Shown here in pieces: positions 55,828 to 64,000 of a stretch of 64,000 nucleotides of DNA. Origin of the DNA: Termitomyces sp. T153 (Eukaryota > Basidiomycota > Agaricomycetes > Agaricales > Lyophyllaceae). Positions within the stretch are counted from its first letter, which is position 1, and every line of letters starts with the position of its first letter. Below the pieces are notes generated by a model. The model saw only the letters and a program-made list of their open reading frames with translations, made no database searches and had not been told where the DNA came from. The DNA lies in the NCBI GenBank assembly GCA_018296165.2, contig JACKQL020000003.1, forward strand, positions 806,001 through 870,000, read 5' to 3'. The translations under genes were made by a program, and so were the position numbers.

Positions 55828-56995
55828 TGTAAGGGTGACCTCTGGAGGCTGTGGCTCAATCACACAGCTGGCAAAGGGAAATCCAAGGTCTATTCAGTAC
55901 TGTACAGTGTCTACTGAGACAACTACTCACCTGGCAAAGGGAAATCCAAAGAGAACAAGTCTGGGGATTCCCTAGGCCAGGTGTGATACTTCAGAGGCTT
56001 CAGAAGCATGAGAAACAACTGTACAGTATGACAGAGAAAAAAGACAAAAGTGATATGTCAGCAATTGGTCAGCAGTTACATAAGCTGGTGGCAGTGTCAA
56101 AGGGGCCACACTTGTCTGAATTATTGACAGAGAACCGGTGCAGCCTGAGGGCTGAAACTGTTAGAGATCGGACTTCTATCGCAGATATTGTATCTATACA
56201 ATATAATATCAGTAAGATGTCTCAGTCTTGTATAAGTGACTGTATTGATGACTGTACCTATACAATATAATATCAGTAAGATGCTATTATAATGTAGTCA
56301 GTCGTTGTCGTTATAGTGTAAGTATGATGTGCTCACCCTCAGTCTCGTATAAGTGACTGAGGGTGTGTTTGTATGTAGTCCATATATATATGTATTTTAT
56401 TCCATTGTTCGAGTATGAAAGAGATGGTGGCTGGATGTGAAGGGTACAGTGCCTGGACCCGTTACAATGTGAAGGGTGGTGCCTGGCAGTGTTTGTTTTG
56501 GTGACGTCACTCCATCCCAACAGGATCGGACTTCTATCGCAGATATTGTATCTATACAATATAATATCAGTAAGATGCCTCAGTCTTGTATAAGTGACTG
56601 TATTGATGAATGTACCTATACAATATAATATCAGTAAGATGCTATTATAATGTAGTCAGTCGTTGTCGTTATAGTGTAAGTATGATGTGCTCACCCTCAG
56701 TCTCGTATAAGTGACTGAGGGTGTGTTTGTATGTAGTCCGTATATATATGTATTTTATTCCATTGTTCGAGTATGAAAGAGATGGTGGCCGGATGTGAAG
56801 GGTACAGTGCCTGGACCCATTACGATGTGAAGGGTGGTGCCTGGCAGTGTTTGTTTTGGTGACGTCACTCCATTCCAACAGAAACTAGGACCAATAGATA
56901 GGAAAAAGGAAGGAGAATGAAGAAAAACTATAGCAGGGGAAATCTGACAAGAACTGGAGAAGGAGAAGGGGAAACAAGTGGGATGTCCCCTGACA
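55828..56995 (-). mobile_element. Solo Gypsy LTR with TSD CATTC, carrying a nested 722-bp insertion
   Basis: The minus-strand ends are TGTCAGGGGACATCCC (56995) and GTCACCCTTACA (55828). CATTC flanks it on both sides (55823-55827 and 56996-57000), so this is a clean solo LTR of the Gypsy-C family. Without the insert it would be about 441 bp plus one 5-bp duplication. Confidence 0.85.
56159..56880. mobile_element. Tandem-unit insertion (two near-identical units, period 358 bp) with TSD GAAAC
   Basis: It starts TGTTAGAGATCGGAC, ends CATTCCAACA and is flanked by GAAAC at 56154-56158 and 56881-56885. Unit 1 is 56159-56522; unit 2 is 56523-56880 and starts GGATCGGAC. The units differ at only a handful of bases, mostly C/T or G/A. 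Each contains a repeated TACAATATAATATCAGTAAG and a perfect 11-bp inverted repeat (CACCCTCAGTC / GACTGAGGGTG, at 56334-56344 and 56355-56365 in unit 1). No coding capacity. TG...CA ends and the 5-bp duplication suggest an LTR-type element reduced to two LTR-like units. Confidence 0.75.
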
Positions 56996-57115
56996 CATTC
57001 ATTCCTGCCACCACTTTAATGCAGGGGTTCATGCTCAGATTCCAGGATGCCTATCCCACCCCCTTATTCATTTTCTGAATTGTCATGAGTCTGTTGATGG
57101 ACTCAAAGGGGGGTA

Positions 57116-57332
57116 TGTAATGGAGTGGCCATTACCCCTCTGTAATTAATACTTTTATATTAATTTATTATGTTATTATTCTGTAGCATCACATGATGCT
57201 ACCTTGAAATACTCATATTGTAATTACATAAAGCAGTGCCTTACTTCATACTTTATAGACAAGACTAATTGATTGGTTTTGACTTATGAAGTGTGAACTG
57301 TAAGCTGTGTGGCCTGTAACAGAAACATTACA
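57116..57332 (+). repeat. Short LTR (217 bp) of another LTR retrotransposon
   Basis: TGTAATG at the start and CATTACA at the end form a perfect 7-bp terminal inverted repeat. A polypurine run AAAGGGGGGTA precedes it, so this is probably a 3' LTR. It contains GCATCACATGATGC, a palindrome. The preceding 120 bp (from about 56996) would be the end of the internal region. No matching 5' LTR was seen in the window. Confidence 0.65.
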
Positions 57333-57344
57333 GACTTTCTGCCT

Positions 57345-57462
57345 CAATTCCTGCACTGTTGAACCTGCATCAAATGTCACTTTTAACAATACCCCTAGTT
57401 TTGCACCAATCCAAGCCACAGTTCTTGCTCAACATTGTCATCATCATTCATCACCCCATTAT
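57345..57462 (-). repeat. Dispersed repeat related to 30850-30975
   Basis: In reverse complement it reads GATGATGACAATGTTGAGCA, then AGAACTGTGGCTTGGATTGG and TGCAAAACTAGGGGTATTG. This matches the plus-strand stretch beginning near 30860 (GATGATTACAATGTCAAGCA). The family is unidentified. Confidence 0.6.
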
Positions 57463-60400
57463 CTATCTACCCCACAACTCTGCCCTTGCTAAACATAAGT
57501 TCCAAAGTTCTTCTAGGCTGTTTCTGGTTTGCTTTTATGACCTCTTTTTATTCCTGCCAATACTATCCCCCACTGTTCAGTATATGGCCCAGTATCTTAG
57601 ATTATTTGCTGTGGTGCCTTGGCCTGACACCTCCTTATATGCATTGCATGGAACATGTATTCTGCTTTTTCACCCATATTCTGATGCCCTTATTCATCCT
57701 CAGCTTGTCAACTCTTGATACCATTCACCATGACTCATTTTTGTTGTATATGTGCTTTGCACCTTAGGCAGTTATTCTTAGAAGGCCCTTGGATAATTTG
57801 AAGGGGTTAAAACCTTGAACTTCTACAATGATTCACAATCAACAGTGTTGAAAGACATTGCTTTCAAGTTTAATCAAGGATGTTGATGTGCTGGCAGTCA
57901 GAGAGATGAGTGATGTATACTTGTCTGCTAAGAAGCTTTACAGCCTCTACCGCTGTCAAATTTTGCTCTTATCATGTCTTTGTATGCCCAAGTTTGACCC
58001 AGGCCTTGTACAATGATCTTGTATTGTAATACGATAATATAGTTTTGTAGATTGCGCAGTGTGGTCTCTGCAAACACACGTACGTGTGTGCACGGGTTCA
58101 ATTCAGGCTTGCTATGGAAATGATAGATATATATTGAGTAAAACCTTGCCAAAATTCAGCTGCTAGGGTAAACAAATTCTCTTTGTTGTCACATTCGAGG
58201 CAACTTGAGCTGAAATTGTGAATAAATTATAGGTCATGTCCCACAAATCGATATCTGAGGCTCCGTGTTGTGTCAAGTTACCTCAAAATTTTCTGACAAA
58301 AAAATGTCTGAAATTAAAATGATAGAAAAACATGGCACAATTTGAATATGCTTGTGAATTATGTCGAGTCGAAATCTGAGGTTTTGTGCTGTGGCCGGAA
58401 AACAGCCCACTGGAATAGACCGGCATCGAATAGCCTGAGAAACCGGTACAGTGTGCGAAACGAGCAGCCGGATTGTCTTAACTTTATCTCAAACCTCGTC
58501 GCAAATTTAGATTGATTATTCCGCTCAATTTTGCTCATCTCTCAGAATTTCGGTGGAGCCCCGACGCCATCAGAATTTCACATAGATTGTTCAGATGGTC
58601 CTAGAGCCCGTTCTCACCGGGACTCAATTCTTGTTCCTCTTCATGAATGAGAAAATCAAAAAGAACATTGGACTGCTTTCCAAAAGTTCCTAATATCCCA
58701 ATGGCCTTCAGATCAATTCGTTGATCTTGAAAGTCTTTTGCCCGGTTTCGTAGCGAAGGATAGAGAAGCAGGATACCAAGAAGAAAAAATTGGCAGAAGT
58801 TCCGCAGGTCGGAATCCTGCTGAGACAGCGAGGCGCGGGCGATTCATTTGTAAGGAGTGGGTGCCAGTCTGCACTTCTATTCTGGTCTTATTCTCAAATC
58901 GTCTGCCGCCTGATAGTATCGTTGAATGAAATAGTACAAGGCTGGGAGATTGCTCCACCCTTCAATCATATTCAGAACCTGAGTGGTCTAAAGCTCTTTC
59001 CTATCCACCTTGTGTTTGATTCCAGACGCGCTACAGTACTCTAACGATCGCTCATGGCTACCTCCCAAACTTATTTGAATAGTGACTTTGTTTTGTCATT
59101 CACTCAAGGCAAACCGAAATCAACATCTTTCTGTTTTGTTGGGCCTGCTCAGTTCGCGACGCAATGGGTTGTTTTCTCTTATCCTCACTTCCTCAAGTGG
59201 ACATTGCGTAATTTTGCGTACTTGTCTTAAGCTTCCTTCAAGAACATGAAACAGTATCTACGGCACGGCAAATCTCCGACACTATTTTAGTCCTAGCGCT
59301 AGTAATCCTTTGTCGCCAGAACTCTGTGATCAATGAGGAGCTTGTTTCACGATTTATCTGGACACCAACTCTGACGAGAGAGATCCATCTTGGGTTCATA
59401 CGGACGACTAGTTTTTGTTCCAGATCTTCTTTGGAAACTCGTGTTCTCCACAGGGAATTGACCCACCGGAGCGCTGAACATGAGGACCGAGATCATTTCA
59501 GTAGATGTGATAAACCTTATTCGATCTGGGCAATGTCCATCAGTGTACTGAAATTGGTGAAGAACCAAAGAGAAGCAAAAGAAATGAAAAGCAGGATTTT
59601 TGAATGTACTGCCAACCGAATAAAATTCTCGATTTCAAGTAGTATAGTATTCCGACGCGCAGAATAATCTGACACGATCACATATGTGATGACTGCACTA
59701 TTCCATTTCAAATTGTCAATGTCGTGATATGGTTTGATCAATTACCGTGGGTCTTCTCAGGCTGTGGATTTCTCCACATGTCTCAGTTATCCATCATACT
59801 TGAAGTGGAGTCACGACCTTCCTCCTGTGCCGGACGCCATCTTAGTTACCTTTGGATTGCTTCCTGAGAACCTGACAGTCCCTATATAGTCTCAGTTTAA
59901 ACATCACAGCGAATGCACGAGTCTATTAAGTTTCAAACGTTCTTCGTTGGCGGTATGGAAAACATAATATATACATAATATCTATATATAGATATATCTA
60001 CCACGGCCTATACCGTGATTGTGAAGGAAGCTTTCGAGAACAGTTACGACATCCTCATTCTCATGGGTGATGAGCGTCAAGTCTACAAAAAAAGAAGTAA
60101 TCTTATGCACGCTGTTCTTGACAGACCTAGGGGATCTTTAGACAAGATAGGAACTGAAAGAGAGATAGTATTTGCTCGGGCGCCACAATGCCGATACCCT
60201 GGATCATCTAAGATAGGAAGAAAATTGGGCAAGGAAGATACTACACACAATTAAATCCTTTTCAAAAGGTGCCACCTGATTTGCATTTTCATCGGTTTAT
60301 CGGTGGTCCAAAACAACAATATGCCAAAATGGAATGGATATGCCGGATTCGACTTCGCTGAAATTCTGACATCTGATGTTTTATGTCCCCTTCAGACCAG

Positions 60401-61491
60401 CTGACAGCTGACTCGATCGAGTTGTCTACTAGAGGCCAGTATGCTTCCAGTATCACATCAGGAAGTCTTGTCGGCTGACACAAGCCCAAGTACGAACCTT
60501 GGCCTTCTTACTTCCCATGATTCGAAGTATCCGGACCGGTGGTACCTTCGTAATTTTTTATGTTATTGCTATACGGGAATTGAGTCGGACGGCGGTCTTT
60601 TGTCAGATTGATGTTTGAGAGACATTCAGATTCTTTGTGCGTTAGGTATATCATTCCCACATGCTTCGCCTGTGAATTTCTCAATACTTGGATGAAACCA
60701 GACATAAATCAAAGGGGTTGAAGTAACGAGACTGAGACTTGAATTCAAAATAGCACTTACATGACACTATACGGTAGATTGTGCCTTCGCCAGTTCAGTC
60801 AAGGTCATGATTTGATTTGATGTCTAACGGTGATATACACGACTGACGGTGCGAAACGATTCAGTTTCTCGGTTCACTCCGAAGTTCAATCTGCCCGGGA
60901 TTTACTGTCATCATCGGGAACTCACAATGACGCGAGTTAAAAATTCAATAATTTAATTTTTCTTTACGTACCTGAGCTTGCGCCTTGCATATTGGTTAGT
61001 TCTCTTCATGAACTCACGATAGAGGCGGAATATATGCATGCTCTGGAACACCTTCTCCAGCATTTGATTCGGGACCAGTGTGTCAACCTTTTGCCTTCAT
61101 TTATGTAATTTTCTGTTCGCTACCATACCTTTGTCACGCTGGCAGCTCAGGTACTCATCAGTATTGCACACACCGATATCCAGACTTCAAGATGTACAAA
61201 GTATGGCGACTTCCTTACTGTTCCTTCGGCCATACTGGATGATGATGTTGACGGATCCTGGTCCCGTATACTATTGTGGACAAAGCCTTTGAATATATGG
61301 AGTGAATAACACGAAAGGAATCAAAGTGCTCGAAAGCCCTGAGAGTGCCCGCACAAAGGCCCTGGTGGACAACGGACATACACGTTGGAAGCGATATAAT
61401 CAATCCAATTCGCCAGATCAATCTCAGATAAGATAAGATTTGTTCATTCTCGATTCTCTTACGAATCTTTATCGATAATATCGTTGCAATC
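57463..61491. other. Long gene-free region
   Basis: 57463-57950 is CpG-poor and belongs to the transposon nest by composition. From about 58050 onward CpG is normal. Open frames at 58738-58929, 59326-59667 and 60015-60254 have no recognisable domain, no convincing splice pattern and no supporting context. An AT-rich stretch with TATATATAGATATATC lies at about 59965-60000. The last few hundred bases before 61492 should contain the TRP4 promoter. Confidence 0.4.
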
Positions 61492-62663
61492 ATGGCGGGA
61501 TACTCGTCAGACACTTTCAAGCCATTGCTAAAGCGCCTCGTAGAGACTCCAGAATACTTCAGTGCTGAAGATCTCACTGTCGCACTCAATCATCTTTTTA
61601 CGCCTGGTGCCATTGAACCCACATTGATCGGCGCATTTCTCACCGCTTTGCATGTCCATCGGGTTGAACGTAGACCAGAATCCTTAGCCGCTGCTGCATC
61701 AGTACTACGCGAAAGGGCTCTTAAAGCTGCTGTGGAGGCTCCTGACAAGGATTTCGTCGTTGATATCGTTGGGACGGGCGGAGACGGCTACAACTTGTTC
61801 AATGTTAGCACAACTGCGGCAGTTGTCGCTGCTGGCGCAGGAGCGCGTGTAATCAAGGTTCGCTTCAATGTGTTCAACTCATCGTTATGTCTAAATAACT
61901 GTATGATCCAAAGCATGGTAGCCGCGCCTCGACGTCTTCCTCCGGCTCCGCCGATCTCCTTGAGTCGCTCGACTGTCTCTTTACCGCTCCAACACCCGGT
62001 ACACCAATGCCTCTCCCCCGTGTTCCCTTCACATTCATTCTCGCGCCACATTATCACCCAGCTCTGGCTCAACTCGCGCCCTTCCGCAAAGCTCTCCCTT
62101 TCCGTACGATGTTCAATGTCCTGGGGCCTCTTATAAACCCTGCGAGCCCGCGTGGAATGGTACTCGGCGTCGCGGAGCGTGAAATTGGACCGACATTCGC
62201 GCGTTCTCTGCGAGAAGGTGGTGTCGAACGTGCCCTTGTCGTATGTGGTTTCGAAAGACTTGACGAGATCAGCTGTGCAGGCGAGACGTGGGCTTGGGAA
62301 CTACGCGAAAACGGCATAGTTACAGAGACGACATTGTCTCCGGAGATGTTCGGTGTGTTACGGCATCCCCTGAAGGACGTCGCCGGTGGATCTCCCGCAG
62401 AGAATGCTGAAACGTTTAGAAAGCTCTTGGGGTTACGACAAGGTCATATCGTACCCCAAAAGCTGGTTCCCGTACTAGATTTCGTGCTCATGAATGCCTC
62501 GGCACTACTGGTAGTAGCGGGAATAGCCAATAACTACAAAGAGGGGACAGCACTGGCAAGGGAAAGCATTCTTTCTGGAAAAGCATGGGCAGCTCTTGAC
62601 CAGTTTAGAGCTGCTGGGAAGGCAGCAGCGCAGAAAATTGCACCCATTAGTGAGGATGTATAA
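61492..62663 (+). CDS. TRP4: Anthranilate phosphoribosyltransferase
   Basis: Second step of tryptophan synthesis: anthranilate plus PRPP gives phosphoribosyl-anthranilate. The start at 61492 (MAGYSSDTFKPLLKRLVETP) leads into an N-terminal helical domain (AFLTALHVHRVERRPESLAA). The PRPP-binding VDIVGTGGDGYNLFNVSTTA follows at about 61765-61815. One 56-nt intron (61858-61913) splits ARVIK from HGSRASTSSSGSADLLESL, so the conserved KHGNR-type motif is assembled by splicing and reads KHGSR. Further signatures: LAPFRKALPFRTMFNVLGPL, INPASPRGMVLGVAE, GFERLDEISCAGETWAWEL, and NASALLVVAGIANNYKEGTA near the end. About 371 residues, normal for a stand-alone fungal enzyme. It converges on TPS3, with only 73 bp between the stop codons. 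Confidence 0.95.
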
Positions 62664-62736
62664 AGGCTCAGTTGTATTTTATGAGCATACTCAAATTACT
62701 AAGGGTAGCAATAATCGGAAAAGGTATGGAGAGGAT

Positions 62737-63937
62737 CACAGCCCTAGCTCTTGCAGCTTGTAACGCTTCTGCTGAAGGTGCCAAGTTCTTCGAGTGTGAT
62801 TCTTAGTTGTGGCGCGATGTGCAAATATGGTTAGGCTTACATGTAACCATGTTCCCAAGTTCGCCAAACCTTGGTAGCCTTTTCCCCTGCAGTCTTCATC
62901 AATGTCTCATATATGTGGCTTCTTGAGCGGAGCAGCTCTCCCCGGATGTCTAACACGATTTGGAGGGCCTTCTTGCATTCGGCAACGGCTCTATTTGATA
63001 TGTAGTTTGCGGTTTCCCCAGCGATGCTTTCCTTGTGGTAACTGGAATGGATAATCAATGTCTGTGAAAAATGATCTATGAAGAACTTACGAAAGAAGAT
63101 CGTTGGTAGCTGATATCCAGAAGTCCATATCTGCCATAACCTGGAAGCAAGTCACATAGTCCACTTGTCGGGACTTCGGAAACAACATCAGGGCGAATGC
63201 AACAGCTACCCCTGTACGATCACGAAGGAACCACGGGAAGCGTGTCGAAGCGCTCGATAGTTCCAGCTTCTCCACAGAGGGTTCAATGCAAGTCCCCGAG
63301 ACAAATTCAAACGTGGCGCTGATAATTGAATTGGCAAAAAAGACAGGATAGAAGTCGAACATGGCGTGAAGGACAGATGCCAAGCGATCGAGAACGGGGT
63401 CAAGTTGAGGTAGCTTGCGGATGAAGCGTTCCTGAAATGCGATGTATGTCGAGATGTCCTTGGATGATACATCATCTATGTAAATTAAATACCTAGCAGG
63501 GCACGCAAGCCCTAAGTCTATATAACCGACTCAATGGTCAAGATCCAAACGTACCAGTTGTACAGTGCTATTTGTTTCTTCTCATCGAATGTGCAATCAT
63601 GATACGCCAGCTTAAAAAGATAAATCGTCATGAATTTGTGATATATATAGAAATTTGGAGGACAACCTCTATCAGACTTGCGGCCAGGTGCAGGATCTTG
63701 TTCATATGGTTCGCGGGAAGGTTGTGAACTTCTATCTCGTTTCGCATGAACTTTTCAAGTTCCTCATTGGTAGCACACGGTGAAGAGTCGTATGTTGAAA
63801 ACATTTCGTGATCGTGGAGAAAATCCTTGAGAATTGCTGCGATGTCTTTAGGCAATCAGCATGCAGAAAGCCAAAAAATGAGTGAAGCACGGACTTTTCT
63901 CTGAGGGAGTGCACGGGACATTCAGGCAACCAGGCAT
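62737..63937 (-). CDS. Tri5-like sesquiterpene synthase (TPS3), divergent paralogue
   Basis: Same six-exon design as TPS1/TPS2 but clearly diverged. I place the start at 63937 (MPGCLNVPCTPSEK), the in-frame ATG upstream of a good donor; a start beyond the window is possible. Exons read NIAAILKDFLHDHEMFSTYD, LAYHDCTFDEKKQIALYNW, the Asp-rich motif YLIYIDDVSSKDISTYIAFQ, VLHAMFDFYPVFFANSIISA, FPWFLRDRTGVAVAFALMLF, DYVTCFQVMADMDFWISA, NDLLSYHKESIAGETANYIS (an intron falls between NDLL and SYHKE), and the end ITWHLQQKRYKLQELGL at 62737. DDVSSKD keeps both leading Asp residues, and the NSE site has Asn, Ser and Glu. All core motifs are intact, so it is probably active on farnesyl diphosphate. The product is unknown. 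Confidence 0.85.
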
Positions 63938-64000
63938 GACTAAGGCCAGATTTATGTTATGGTAAGAGAATGTAACGACGGTTATGCACGCAGCAATCTG

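Noticed and set aside
56334..56365. Perfect 11-bp inverted repeat considered as a terminator or RNA gene
   Set aside because: It occurs once per unit in a mobile tandem insertion and has no associated gene. It is better treated as part of that element.
59326..59667. 113-residue plus-strand open frame in the gene-free region
   Set aside because: No recognisable domain, no flanking exons with matching phase, and a similar-size frame on the opposite strand.

Overview
The window looks like nuclear DNA of a mushroom-forming basidiomycete (Agaricomycete). Genes are broken by many 50-60 nt GT-AG introns. The gene set includes a Clp1-like (clampless) regulator, a DUF6534-type membrane protein, Tri5-like sesquiterpene synthases and a leucine-rich F-box protein, alongside housekeeping genes. 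All calls come from reading the translated sequence; no database search was run.

Layout. 1-9.4 kb is gene-rich: the 3' part of an OCRL-like inositol polyphosphate 5-phosphatase (+), a cyclophilin-40 co-chaperone (-), a DUF6534-like membrane protein (+), and a frameshifted terpene synthase copy (TPS1, +). About 9.4-35 kb is a dense nest of decayed retrotransposons (Ty3/Gypsy chromovirus, Ty1/Copia, at least two LINE families, solo LTRs). Nearly all of it is strikingly poor in CpG. 35.9-50.4 kb is again gene-rich: an intact duplicate terpene synthase (TPS2, +), a small unrecognised gene (-), Clp1-like (-), a DJ-1/PARK7-like protein (+), an F-box/LRR protein (-) and SPT5 (+). 51.0-52.2 kb holds a broken tyrosine recombinase (Crypton-like). 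52.6-57.5 kb is a second CpG-poor Gypsy nest. 57.5-61.5 kb has no gene I can support. The window ends with anthranilate phosphoribosyltransferase (TRP4, +) and a third, divergent terpene synthase (TPS3, -).

The most informative structure is in the first transposon nest. A block of about 11 kb (about 13.35-24.34 kb) appears inverted. Turning it back rejoins four things at once: (1) the integrase frame of an older Copia element across a 5-bp target-site duplication, TGCAT; (2) the two halves of a Copia LTR, split by a LINE with a 12-bp duplication, AGTATACAAGAC; (3) the 5' and 3' parts of that LINE; (4) a Gypsy LTR with a Gypsy gag. Insertion order can be read directly: old Copia, then young Copia inside its integrase, then LINE inside the young Copia LTR, then inversion.

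The host genes do not form one pathway. The only functional grouping is three terpene synthase copies in 64 kb. Two of them are a recent duplicate pair that now flanks the transposon nest.
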